A stretch of 64,000 nucleotides of DNA, from assembly GCF_002723955.1 (NCBI RefSeq), contig NZ_BEWN01000002.1:186001-250000 (forward strand), written 5' to 3'. Position numbers and translations under genes: made by a program. Shown here in pieces: positions 53,637-62,380 of the stretch. Within the stretch, counting starts at the first letter, position 1. Every line of letters begins with the position of its first letter. Below the pieces are notes generated by a model. It worked only from the letters and a program-made list of their open reading frames with translations, did no database searches and had not been told where the DNA came from. This DNA comes from Gluconobacter frateurii. GTDB taxonomy: Bacteria; Pseudomonadota; Alphaproteobacteria; Acetobacterales; Acetobacteraceae.

Positions 53637-55187
53637 TCAGGCGGCTTTCTCAGAGAGAGCCTGCTGGGCGTAGTCCTTCAGGCGTTGATGAATGCGGGCC
53701 AATTCTTCCCCATCCTCCAGACGCGGTGCGCAATACTGCACAGGCACAACGGGGGCATCCGGGTAGAGTTCGCTGTATTCGTGAGCGTTGTGAAACATCC
53801 CGCGCGAACTGTCATCCAGAAAACTTTCGGAAGGCGCACCTTCAGCCAAGAGAATATCGTGGGTTTCCAGCTCAATATGAATGTAACTGATATGGCTGGG
53901 TTTTTCGATCTGGATGATGGACAGCCCATTGACCAGATGAAGCGCGGGAATGAGGTAGCCATCTACAAACATGGCGTGGAGGGGGGAAACAGTAAGATCC
54001 CTGCGAGGCAGTTGATTGCCCAATGACCCTTTCTGGAAAACGATGGGTAAAATATCGCGGTTTCCATAGGCAAACATCGGATCGTATGATCGGCGACCGA
54101 TCCAGCGGATCGGCCTTGTTTCGCCGGTAGCAGTCAGAACATTGTCGCCGATCATCAGCTTTTCTACCGGGCGCTCGCCATCCGGTGTGGCGATTAGGGT
54201 TCCCGGGCAGTAGCAGGGGGTTCCGATCATCAGATCGATACCTTGGCCGGAAGGGGCGCTTTTAAAATAATATGGTGAAGAAAAGCCGTCTTTGACTGAA
54301 ATGCGGTTCATGATTGCACCGCTGGATACGACTTCCAGGACAGAACCGGCGGTAGTGTTATCTTTTACTATAACGCCACTGACGGCAGACGGATTATTGC
54401 CAAGATCAGTCAAACTGATTGTTGTCTGGTACATCTCTTGAAAAGTGCCGGTGAGATTGGCATTGCGATCAAGGATGATAACGCCACCACTTGTGACGAC
54501 GTTTTCAACGCTTTGATCAGCACTGACTGAAAGGACACCGCCCTGATTCACAAGAACATCTGATAGTGTTCCGGTTTTTTGCAGAACCGTGCCTGTGCCG
54601 ACGGTTATATGATCTGCGCTTCCTCCGTTCAGAATGAGCGTTCCGCTGCTTCCGAGGGTTGCTGTGTGGAGTATGCCACCGCTGGAGACAATTTGTGTGG
54701 CTGAGAATAGTGTATTAAAGCCGGGTATCATCATCGGGTCGCCAGACCGTAAAGACGCACCCATAATAGTCACATTATCTGATATGCCGCCATTATTGAT
54801 GATGGATGTGGTAGCGGGGCCTAAATATGTATTGCTTGCAAATCCGCCAGATTCAATAATTTGGGTTGCGGGAATTGGCGTCCATGTGTCGTCGCTCATC
54901 GTGGAAGGGCCAACTAACGTTGTTATTCCTGAAATGACACTATCAATGGATGCCGCATCTGAGGTGACTACCTGTGAAACAGGAAAACCAACTTGTTCTC
55001 TTATATTTGCAGGCGGCACCATAAATTGTACCGCCCCACCAGCGAATACCTGTGTGCCTGACACAGCCGTTCCGCTCTGAATTGTTTGAACTGTCCCGTT
55101 AAGATCATTACCCGATACTACGCCACCAGATACGACGGTATATGTTTTTCCGGTTTCTGGAGACGTATAAGTTGAGGAAGCACTCAT
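53637..55187 (-). CDS. Hint-domain protein with AIDA-like N-terminal repeats
   Basis: 516 residues. Residues 1-320 are repeated SGG/NGG-rich strand units (VVSGGVVSGN, QIIESGGFASNT, QIVSSGGILHTATL, ILNGGSADHITV) as in AIDA-type adhesin passengers. A Hint_2-type domain follows: Cys325 at the start of CYCPGTLIAT, ERPVEKLMIGDNVLTA, LTVSPLHAMFVDGYLIPA and HIELETHDILLAEGAPSESF. No signal peptide or beta-barrel is visible. The C-terminal 80 residues carry no extein-like splice partner, so it may cleave itself only. Its promoter region (55188-55372) is AT-rich. Confidence 0.8.
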   Translation of the reverse strand: MSASSTYTSPETGKTYTVVSGGVVSGNDLNGTVQTIQSGTAVSGTQVFAGGAVQFMVPPANIREQVGFPVSQVVTSDAASIDSVISGITTLVGPSTMSDDTWTPIPATQIIESGGFASNTYLGPATTSIINNGGISDNVTIMGASLRSGDPMMIPGFNTLFSATQIVSSGGILHTATLGSSGTLILNGGSADHITVGTGTVLQKTGTLSDVLVNQGGVLSVSADQSVENVVTSGGVIILDRNANLTGTFQEMYQTTISLTDLGNNPSAVSGVIVKDNTTAGSVLEVVSSGAIMNRISVKDGFSSPYYFKSAPSGQGIDLMIGTPCYCPGTLIATPDGERPVEKLMIGDNVLTATGETRPIRWIGRRSYDPMFAYGNRDILPIVFQKGSLGNQLPRRDLTVSPLHAMFVDGYLIPALHLVNGLSIIQIEKPSHISYIHIELETHDILLAEGAPSESFLDDSSRGMFHNAHEYSELYPDAPVVPVQYCAPRLEDGEELARIHQRLKDYAQQALSEKAA

Positions 55188-55372
55188 AAACTCTCTCTCC
55201 CGAATGAATCGGAATATGTTTTAGGAGCGGAGCATGCTCCATAAATGAATGATTAATATTTCCTCATTGTACTTAATGAATTGCTTTACAAAAACGTCGG
55301 TAATAATTCGTTAATATTGAAATTTCATTTTGGTTTTTTATGGAACTTTTTTTGGTATCGAAAAATTCGTGA

Positions 55373-56779
55373 TCAGGTCTTATCTTTTGATGGTGCAAAA
55401 ATCCCAACAAGATCTGTCAGATGTCCAATCTCACACAACTGGAGGCCTGCAGGGGGTTTCACGCGTGCCGAGGCAGTAGATACCCGCCTTGGAAGAATCG
55501 CTTCGCCAAAACCCAGTTTGGCCACTTCTTTCAGTCTCAAGTCAGCTTGGCTGACCTGGCGGATCTCGCCAGAGAGTCCGACCTCACCAAAATAAGCTGC
55601 TGTCGAGGAGGTCGGTTGCCCAGTTGCGGCTGAAATCAGTGCCGCTGCAACAGCCATATCCGCTGCGGGTTCATTGACGCGCAGACCACCTGCAACATTC
55701 AGGTGAACATCCATATTGGCCAACTTCAGGCCGCATCGTGCATCCAGAACGGCCAGAAGCATATTCAACCGGGACGTGTCCCAACCCACGACGGCACGGC
55801 GAGGAGCACCGTCACCTGCTTTGGGAGACAAGAGCGCCTGGACTTCCAGAAGAACCGGTCGGGTTCCTTCAAGACCTGCGAAAACAGCGGACCCTGCGAT
55901 ATTGCCCCGTCGTTCTGCAAGAAACAGGGCAGAAGGATTGGGAACTTGCGTCAGCCCGGTGTCCGTCATGGCGAAGACGCCGATTTCGTCCGTTGCGCCA
56001 AAACGGTTCTTGGCAGCGCGCAGGATACGGAACTGGTGCCCGCGATCGCCTTCGAAATACATGACCGCATCAACCATGTGTTCCAGAACGCGCGGGCCAG
56101 CCAGAGAGCCTTCTTTCGTGACATGTCCAATCAGAATCAGGGCAAAACCAAGCGTCTTTGCAAGCCGGATCAGTTCAAAAGCGCTGGCCCGAACCTGCGC
56201 GACAGAGCCGGGGGAGCTTTCCACGCTCTCAAGCCACATGGTCTGGATGGAATCGATGACAACCACAGTGTGGGAGCGGTCATTCTCCAGCGAGCCCACA
56301 ATGTCCCCAACATTGATGGAGGCTGCGAGATCCAGTGAGTCCAGCGTTTTGCTATCTTTGGCCAGCTCCAGTCTTTGCGCACGAATGCGGATCTGATCCA
56401 CGGATTCTTCGCCCGAGACATACAGAACCTTGTGGCCGCTTCGGGCTAGGGCGCAGGTTGTTTGGAGCATCAAGGTGGATTTGCCGATCCCCGGATCGCC
56501 GCCCACCAGCACGACGGATGCAGGCACGAGGCCGCCGCCCAGAACGCGGTCCAGTTCTGCGATGCTTGTCGTAATGCGCGGCGGCGGTTTGGCTTCTCCG
56601 TCGAGCCTGACCGTCTGAAGTCGCCCGGAACTCAGTTTTCCGGTTTTGCGTGCTGTTGGTTCAGCGGCCTCTTCAACCAGCGTGTTCCATTCCCCGCAGG
56701 CTTCGCACTTCCCGGCCCACTTGGAGTAAACAGCTCCGCAGGACTGGCAGACAAAACGTGCTGTAGGTTTCTTGGCCAA
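55373..56779 (-). CDS. radA: DNA repair protein RadA
   Basis: 468 residues. The N-terminal zinc finger is FVCQSCGAVYSKWAGKCEACGEW, Walker A is GGDPGIGKST, the RadA-specific KNRFG is in RAAKNRFGATDEIGVF, and the C-terminal Lon-protease-like domain includes VNEPAADMAVAAALISAATG. It helps branch migration in recombination. It is the last of a long same-strand run that begins at pspA. Confidence 0.95.
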   Translation of the reverse strand: MAKKPTARFVCQSCGAVYSKWAGKCEACGEWNTLVEEAAEPTARKTGKLSSGRLQTVRLDGEAKPPPRITTSIAELDRVLGGGLVPASVVLVGGDPGIGKSTLMLQTTCALARSGHKVLYVSGEESVDQIRIRAQRLELAKDSKTLDSLDLAASINVGDIVGSLENDRSHTVVVIDSIQTMWLESVESSPGSVAQVRASAFELIRLAKTLGFALILIGHVTKEGSLAGPRVLEHMVDAVMYFEGDRGHQFRILRAAKNRFGATDEIGVFAMTDTGLTQVPNPSALFLAERRGNIAGSAVFAGLEGTRPVLLEVQALLSPKAGDGAPRRAVVGWDTSRLNMLLAVLDARCGLKLANMDVHLNVAGGLRVNEPAADMAVAAALISAATGQPTSSTAAYFGEVGLSGEIRQVSQADLRLKEVAKLGFGEAILPRRVSTASARVKPPAGLQLCEIGHLTDLVGIFAPSKDKT

Positions 56780-56859
56780 GGGGATGTCTCGCTGGATGGG
56801 GGGCGGGATGCCTTCCCGATATAGGGAGTGTTCCCGTTATGATCCAGTCAGTGAGGGCG

Positions 56860-57063
56860 TCAATCGTCCGAACGGATGATGAGCCGTGCCATGATCCGGG
56901 CTGCCGTGACGATCAGGAGCAGCATCAGTGCCTGGATTAGCAGGTTCTGGGTCTTAGGCGGATGCATGAAAAGGATGAACAGCATCGGCAGCGCGATAAG
57001 GTAGGTCAGACCAAGGCGCTGCCAGACTTTTTTGGAAATCGGTGAACGGCGGAATTTGTTCAC
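56860..57063 (-). CDS. Small two-helix membrane protein
   Basis: 67 residues. A basic N-terminus (MNKFRRSPISKKVWQR) precedes two hydrophobic helices (about 19-36 and 43-62). The ATG overlaps the mlaF stop by four bases. I do not recognise a family; the position and size suggest an accessory protein of the lipid transporter, but this is inferred from context alone. Confidence 0.65.
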   Translation of the reverse strand: MNKFRRSPISKKVWQRLGLTYLIALPMLFILFMHPPKTQNLLIQALMLLLIVTAARIMARLIIRSDD

Positions 57064-57848
57064 TTCCGCAGTTCCATGGTGATTGGCCCTTCGCGGCGCC
57101 CATGAGTGAACTGGTCCACCATGGCATTACCAGAATTCATCAGGTCCGCAGCCAGTCCCTGCCAGACCAGTTTGCCATGATAGAGCATGGCCGCCCTGTT
57201 CCCGATGCGCTGGGCGGAAGCCATGTCATGTGTGATGGCGATGGCCGTCGAGCCTAGCTTCTGCACGCAATCCACGATCAGGCCATCAATGACGGCCCCC
57301 ATGATCGGATCAAGCCCGGTCGTTGGTTCGTCAAAGAAGAGGATATTGGGCTGTCCGGCGATGGCGCGCGCCAACCCGACGCGCTTCTGCATGCCACCGG
57401 AAAGCTCGGATGGGCTGAGTTGTCCAACGGATGGGTCCAGCCCTACCTGCTGAAGAATATTTCCTGCAAGTTCCCGTGCTTTGGCACGCGAAGGGACGGG
57501 GCCATCACGGTCTGAGTGCTTGGCGCGCAGACCGAAGGCGATGTTGTCGGCCACGCTCATACTGTCGAACAGGGCGGCATTCTGGAACAGCATGCCAATC
57601 TGTCGACGAATGGCTTCCTGACGGCTGCGAGACGCAGTGAGGATATTCTCGCCATCGATCTCGATCGTGCCGGCATCCGGTTGGATTAAGCCAAGGATGC
57701 AGCGCAGAAGAACGGATTTGCCGGAGCCCGAGCCACCAATGATGACCATCGAGGTGCCGGTTTCGACATCCAGGTCAATTCCATCAAGCACGACCTTGGA
57801 GCCGAAAGCCTTCGAGAGGCCGCGGATGCGGATTTTGGGTGTGCTCAT
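57060..57848 (-). CDS. mlaF: MlaF-like ABC transporter ATP-binding protein
   Basis: 262 residues. Walker A is GGSGSGKS, the signature motif is LSGGM, Walker B is ILFFDEPTTGLDP, and the switch His is in AIAITHDM. N-terminal KIRIRGLSKAFGSKVVLDGI is typical. It drives the MlaFEDB complex, which moves phospholipids at the inner membrane to keep outer-membrane asymmetry. It overlaps mlaE and the small membrane protein by four bases each. Confidence 0.92.
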   Translation of the reverse strand: MSTPKIRIRGLSKAFGSKVVLDGIDLDVETGTSMVIIGGSGSGKSVLLRCILGLIQPDAGTIEIDGENILTASRSRQEAIRRQIGMLFQNAALFDSMSVADNIAFGLRAKHSDRDGPVPSRAKARELAGNILQQVGLDPSVGQLSPSELSGGMQKRVGLARAIAGQPNILFFDEPTTGLDPIMGAVIDGLIVDCVQKLGSTAIAITHDMASAQRIGNRAAMLYHGKLVWQGLAADLMNSGNAMVDQFTHGRREGPITMELRK

Positions 57849-58630
57849 TGGGAGAAAAACAGATCTGTCAGGAGGTAATCAAAAAGCAGAAGCAGGATGG
57901 ATGCTCCCACCACAGCAGCGGTTGTGGCAGAGCCGACGCCTTCTGCGCCCCCACGGCTGTTATAGCCATGATAGCAGCCCAGCAGCGCGATCAGAAAACC
58001 GAAGACAGCGGCTTTGACCAGCCCGACCACGACATCAATGGTTTTCAGGGAATCCAGCGTAGCCGTAATGTAAGTGGAGGGTGAGAAACCGAGTTTCGCT
58101 ACCGAGACGGTAAAGCCGCCCAGAACACCCAGAACGTCCGCCACGATGACGAGGCAGGGCAGGGCGATTGTTCCGGCAAGCAGGCGCGGCGTCACCAGAT
58201 ATTTCATCGGGTTGGTCGAAAGCGTCGTGAGTGCGTCGATCTGATCCGTGACGCGCATTGTGCCGATCTGGGCAGACATGGCCGCGCCAACGCGTCCAGC
58301 AACCATCAGGCCCGCCAGAACGGGACCAAGCTCGCGGGTGACTGCCAACACCACAATTCCGGCAATCGCGCTCTGCACATGGTACTGCCCGAAGCCAACA
58401 TAGGACTGAAGGGCAATGACCGCTCCCGAGAACAGGGCCGTCAGCGCGACGACCGGCAGGGAAAAGAAACCTGTTTCGATCAGCGTGGACAGGAAGATGC
58501 GCCAGTAGAACGGCGGTCGCACCAGATGCGACAGCGCCTCCAGCGCAAACATGGCAAGAGCGCCCGATTGACGGACGAGGCCGAGGACGGCACGGCCAAG
58601 GGCCGCTATGGGATCAAGAACGGCATTCAC
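57845..58630 (-). CDS. mlaE: MlaE-like ABC transporter permease
   Basis: 261 residues with about five or six membrane helices. The family motifs are LQSYVGFGQYHVQSAIAGI, VLAVTRELGPVLAGLMVAGR, GAAMSAQIGTMRVTDQIDAL and YLVTPRLLAGTIALPCL. It is the permease for the MlaF ATPase encoded next. It starts 48 bases after the stop of the second psp-linked protein, so co-transcription is likely. No mlaD is adjacent. Confidence 0.93.
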   Translation of the reverse strand: MNAVLDPIAALGRAVLGLVRQSGALAMFALEALSHLVRPPFYWRIFLSTLIETGFFSLPVVALTALFSGAVIALQSYVGFGQYHVQSAIAGIVVLAVTRELGPVLAGLMVAGRVGAAMSAQIGTMRVTDQIDALTTLSTNPMKYLVTPRLLAGTIALPCLVIVADVLGVLGGFTVSVAKLGFSPSTYITATLDSLKTIDVVVGLVKAAVFGFLIALLGCYHGYNSRGGAEGVGSATTAAVVGASILLLLFDYLLTDLFFSQ

Positions 58631-58678
58631 CCTTCTGCCCCTACCCTGACCAACCGCCTACGTCAAAGTCTGTCTTGT

Positions 58679-60076
58679 TCAAGCCGACCGTTCCAGGTCC
58701 CGGAATTGCCGTTCCAGAGCGAAATCCGGAGACGTGACGAACTGTTCCATCCGCGCAAGTCTTGGTTCGAGGCGTGCGAGCCGGTCGTTCAGGCGGATGA
58801 GCGCGGGGCTGAGGGATATGCCATCCGAAGCGGAAGAGTGCACCCGGCGGGCATGACGCTGCTTCTGTTCACGGGCGGTGTGGATGACCTCTTCGTAAAG
58901 ATCTATGGCCCGGCGGGTATAATGAATATGGGGGGGCTCGACGCTTGTATGGGTGTCTTCGCCACGACGTTCCCGCATCCGTGCTTCCCAGTTGCGGACA
59001 AACGAGGCGTAACCTTCTGAAGCATCAGTCCAGAGATTTGTGAAAAACGACTGCCCGGTGCGCTTCCGGTATCGACGGGCCCGGCGGAGGATGAGCCCAA
59101 TGATCACCAGTGTGATGACCAGTCTCATGACGCTGTGATGATGAGACGACTGTGTGTTCAGAACTGTCGTTGCGTGAGTGATATCCGTACCGGGCAGTCT
59201 GCTGCCAATGCTGGCCAGAACGTCCCGCGCAATCGCGTTTCCATCCACCTCATTTGTCTTGCTGATATGTGCGCCAGGATCTGTCTGAACGTTGAGGCTA
59301 CCGCTGCCGTAATGTGTCTGGGACAAGGCCCCTGAGACATGATCGACCGTGACATCTCCGCTTCCGAAAAGTTCGAGATGGGCCTGTGTGGTACGGACAT
59401 GGGCCGTGATGTTGGAAGACCCCATATCTCGAACAGACAGATCTTTTACGATGCCGTCTTTGATGAGAATATTACCGCTGGACGTGGCTGCAAGTTCGAT
59501 CCGTTGTGAATTGGCCTGTGCGATTGACAGATCGCCGTTAGAAAAATTCTGGACTTTAACGTTGCCGAACACTCTGTCGATCGAAACGTTTCCGTTGCCC
59601 GTTATCCGGAGCAAAATGTCGGACGCCTGTTCGATCTCAACGTCACCATTTGCGGTAAAACCGCTCATGCGTCCTAGAAGACCTGTGGCGATGACGTGGG
59701 TATTGTTGCCCCGGAAGCCGATATTCGTGCCCGTCGGAACCTGAATTTCCGCGCTTGTATCCGTATTGCAGGATTGGTCCTTGAGGATGAGTTCCAGCTT
59801 GTCCGGGCGTTCGCTGATCAGAACAGCATTTCCGCTCACAACGGACGGTGTAAGACCGCTACGGATATGCAGGTCTGTCAGGCAACTGGGTGCCAGATCC
59901 AGAGACGGGCCGGATGAGGGAGCATTTCCGGGCGGTGGTGCTGGCGGGCTGGGAGATGGTGGTGGTTCAGGGGGAGCAGGGAGCGTTTGCGCCAGACCCA
60001 TGCCCATGAACGAAGCGCTTAAGACAAGTGCCGCACATCCTTGGCCAAAACGCAGCAGAAATTTGGGGCTCGTCAT
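58679..60076 (-). CDS. DUF2807/Toastrack-like envelope protein with PspC-like C-terminal tail
   Basis: 465 residues: signal peptide (to about 30), Pro-rich linker (31-57), a beta-rich DUF2807/GIN-like domain (60-300; units such as FTANGDVEIEQ, NFSNGDLSIAQA, GSGDVTVDHVSG), a membrane helix (316-331) followed by basic residues, and a cytosolic C-terminal part with helices. The last 40 residues (RLARMEQFVTSPDFALERQF...DL) closely resemble the tail of E. coli PspC (RLREMERYVTSDTFTLRSRF, by memory). It has no PspC N-terminal domain. Follows the preceding gene after two bases. Confidence 0.7.
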   Translation of the reverse strand: MTSPKFLLRFGQGCAALVLSASFMGMGLAQTLPAPPEPPPSPSPPAPPPGNAPSSGPSLDLAPSCLTDLHIRSGLTPSVVSGNAVLISERPDKLELILKDQSCNTDTSAEIQVPTGTNIGFRGNNTHVIATGLLGRMSGFTANGDVEIEQASDILLRITGNGNVSIDRVFGNVKVQNFSNGDLSIAQANSQRIELAATSSGNILIKDGIVKDLSVRDMGSSNITAHVRTTQAHLELFGSGDVTVDHVSGALSQTHYGSGSLNVQTDPGAHISKTNEVDGNAIARDVLASIGSRLPGTDITHATTVLNTQSSHHHSVMRLVITLVIIGLILRRARRYRKRTGQSFFTNLWTDASEGYASFVRNWEARMRERRGEDTHTSVEPPHIHYTRRAIDLYEEVIHTAREQKQRHARRVHSSASDGISLSPALIRLNDRLARLEPRLARMEQFVTSPDFALERQFRDLERSA

Positions 60077-60078
60077 CG

Positions 60079-61311
60079 TTAGCCTCCCTGCTTGCTCGCC
60101 TCATCGGAGGCTGGCTTTGAGGGTGTCGGGGCTGTGGTAGAAGGCGCCGGATCGACATGCTGCGTTTCAGGAATGGTAGAGCCTGTGGTCGTGGGTGGGG
60201 ATACCAACTGAGGTGCAGAAGGCTCCTGTTGGCTCTGGGCGGGTAGCTTTGCCGGGGGAGTTGCTGCTTCAGGAACGGTGGCTTTAGCCTCGGGTGCAAC
60301 GGTTGGCGCAGGTGGGACGGCTTGCGGGATAGACTGAGAAGGGGGAGCTACAGGGTCTTTTGATAAAGGCGGCACGTCCTGTGGCTCAGCTTGTTGGCTG
60401 GGCTGAGGTGCCGGAGTCAGAACGGGTGCTGGAGGGCGCGGGGCCGGGGCTGTGGGAGCGCTTTCTGGCACGGCTGGAGATGCAACTGGACTTTGAGGCG
60501 CAGCGGGCGGTTGAATGACGGATGTCGGGGCGGCTTCAGTCGGGCGATAGACTACGCCGTTCTGCGCGCCTACGCGGACAGAGCCATTGCCGGACCGCAC
60601 GATCGGGCCAGAAACGCGCTCAATATTGACGGCGCCTGTGCCATTGGCTGTGACGGTGGCGACGGAGGCATTCCCAAGAACGGTAGCGGATGCGTTATCC
60701 GCGGTGACAATCGTCAGAGCCTCAATGTCTCCCTGGGAAATCGTGAACGAGGCCTGATTGGTCAACTGCGCCGAGAGGGCCGTAAGCTGCGCGGAGTCGG
60801 CTGTGAAGGTCGATGTACCGGAGGCAACGATCTGGGCGGCTCTTTCAAGTGATCCAATATGGACATTCGAGGAGCCATGCATACTCAGGTCCAGCGACTG
60901 GGTGTTCTCGATCTCCATGGATGTTGAGTCGAGACTGGCATCCAGCGAAGCAAGCTTTCCCTTGATCACGAAGCTTGTGTCATGGCTGTCATGGATCGAG
61001 ACGCCGGTATAGGGCGAGACGCTGATGGTCAGCTTGCCATTGGGGGCGCAACTTTTGGTGGCAATGGAAATGCGGCTGTCCGCGTCTTCCTTGCCTGTTC
61101 GCATGGTGACCTGTGTGGCGCTGCTGCTATCGAGCGTGGCGCCATCTTTCATGGTGGAGTCCACAACAATCCGCACCTGACCTGTGCACGGAATCGCCAG
61201 ATCCAGATCTTCGCCGGACATGGAAACGCGTGCGGCATTGGCCGGATGGACAGAAGCTGTCCCTGCCAGCGTGGCCAGCAGCAGCATGCGCAGGGCGGTG
61301 CGGGGCGTCAT
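60079..61311 (-). CDS. DUF2807/Toastrack-like secreted protein with Pro-rich tail
   Basis: 410 residues with a signal peptide (cut near residue 26, ANA). Residues 30-250 are repeated beta units in the DUF2807 style (SLDLSMHGSSNVHIGSL; QIVASGTSTFTADSAQ; TVTANGTGAVNIERVSG). Residues 256-410 are a Pro/Ala/Gln-rich low-complexity tail without a membrane helix, suggesting a periplasmic or wall-spanning extension. Its ATG overlaps the pspB stop by four bases. The function is unknown; location in the Psp operon points to an envelope-stress role. Confidence 0.65.
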   Translation of the reverse strand: MTPRTALRMLLLATLAGTASVHPANAARVSMSGEDLDLAIPCTGQVRIVVDSTMKDGATLDSSSATQVTMRTGKEDADSRISIATKSCAPNGKLTISVSPYTGVSIHDSHDTSFVIKGKLASLDASLDSTSMEIENTQSLDLSMHGSSNVHIGSLERAAQIVASGTSTFTADSAQLTALSAQLTNQASFTISQGDIEALTIVTADNASATVLGNASVATVTANGTGAVNIERVSGPIVRSGNGSVRVGAQNGVVYRPTEAAPTSVIQPPAAPQSPVASPAVPESAPTAPAPRPPAPVLTPAPQPSQQAEPQDVPPLSKDPVAPPSQSIPQAVPPAPTVAPEAKATVPEAATPPAKLPAQSQQEPSAPQLVSPPTTTGSTIPETQHVDPAPSTTAPTPSKPASDEASKQGG

Positions 61312-61559
61312 CGTGAACTCCTAGCGCGCCAGCCCGGGATATCCTCGTCGAGGATGCGTTCGAGCTGGTCGATCCTTTCTTCCAGACGCGTAGCATGGGC
61401 TTCGGCCTGTGTCAGGGCGGCCTGAAGATGTGGGTCGGGTACCCCCTGATTTATAGGTCCACCTGCACGAGCACGAAGCAGCCGCGGCCCGAGGACAAGC
61501 GCCGGGATGAACCCAAGGGTCAGGACGACGGCGACAAGGCCAACAAAGTCCTCATTCAT
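61308..61559 (-). CDS. pspB: Phage shock protein B-like
   Basis: 83 residues. One N-terminal membrane helix (FVGLVAVVLTLGFIPALVLG), then a charged helix with RLEERIDQLERILDEDIPGW, which matches PspB (RIQALESILDAEHPNW in E. coli). PspB joins PspC at the inner membrane to sense stress and release PspA from PspF. It follows pspA after 25 bases and overlaps the next start. A normal PspC gene does not follow. Confidence 0.85.
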   Translation of the reverse strand: MNEDFVGLVAVVLTLGFIPALVLGPRLLRARAGGPINQGVPDPHLQAALTQAEAHATRLEERIDQLERILDEDIPGWRARSSR

Positions 61560-61584
61560 AAGTCAGACTTTCTTCCTGCTCTCA

Positions 61585-62268
61585 TCAGGCATCGCGCTTC
61601 TTGTCAGCAATCCGACGCTTCAACGCTTCAAATTCATCTTCTACTGCAGCGTCCGTTTCCAGCGCAGCCAATTCATCATGCAGGGAAGGGCGACCGGACC
61701 TGCGACCAAGATCATAGGCCTCTGCCTTGCCTTCCAACTCGTCGAGCGCACGCTCCACCTGCTCGAAACGACCCAGCGTATCGTCAATGCGGGTATCATA
61801 GAGCTTTTCACGCGTTTTGAGGCGCCCTTCTGCCGTGCGGGCGCGCATGGTCAGGGTCTTCTCGCGGGATTTCGCATCCGCCAGCTTGGCCTGAAGTTTG
61901 GCGATATCGTCGTTCTGCTGTTCCAGGCCTTCCGTCACCTGTGCAATCTGGCGTTCCAGACCTTCCCGGGACTGTTCGACCGTATGACGTGCGGAGAGTG
62001 CCGCTTTGGCGAGATCGTCGCGGTCTCGCTCAATGGCGAGAGCGGCCTTGCGGTGCCATTCGTCTTCCTCGTGCATCATGGTGCGCACGCGGCGTTCAAG
62101 CTGCTTGCGTTCCGCAATGGTGCGGACGGCCTGGCTGCGGACTTCAACCAGCGTGTCTTCCATCTCCTGGATCACGAGACGGATCATCTTCTGCGGGTCC
62201 TCGGCCGTGGCGAGAATCGCATTGAGATTGGAGTTCACGATATCGGCGAGCCGAGAAAAAATACCCAT
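61585..62268 (-). CDS. pspA: Phage shock protein A
   Basis: 227 residues from the ATG at 62268 (AAGGAAAG upstream). MGIFSRLADIVNSNLNAIL is the amphipathic membrane-binding N-terminus, and nearly all the rest is coiled coil (RERKQL..., LEQQNDDIAKLQAKLADAKS, TLGRFEQVERALDELEGKAE). PspA/IM30 family proteins form ESCRT-III-like assemblies on damaged inner membrane and inhibit PspF. It is divergent from pspF, as in enterobacteria. Confidence 0.95.
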   Translation of the reverse strand: MGIFSRLADIVNSNLNAILATAEDPQKMIRLVIQEMEDTLVEVRSQAVRTIAERKQLERRVRTMMHEEDEWHRKAALAIERDRDDLAKAALSARHTVEQSREGLERQIAQVTEGLEQQNDDIAKLQAKLADAKSREKTLTMRARTAEGRLKTREKLYDTRIDDTLGRFEQVERALDELEGKAEAYDLGRRSGRPSLHDELAALETDAAVEDEFEALKRRIADKKRDA

Positions 62269-62380
62269 GACGCTTTCCTTCCTGAGAACTGGATTAGAGC
62301 ACAATGACCTGTCTTGTCAGCGGGCTCGTTTTGGGGATGTTATGGTTGTGACAATCTGAAGTGGCGAACGAGGCTCAGAA

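Noticed and set aside
61507-62307. 266-codon plus-strand open frame
   Set aside because: Antisense to pspA and the pspB start; sequence without family pattern.
62269-62380. GG...GC pairs as sigma-54 promoter
   Set aside because: Spacings of 7 instead of 10 bases between the pairs, and no flanking consensus.
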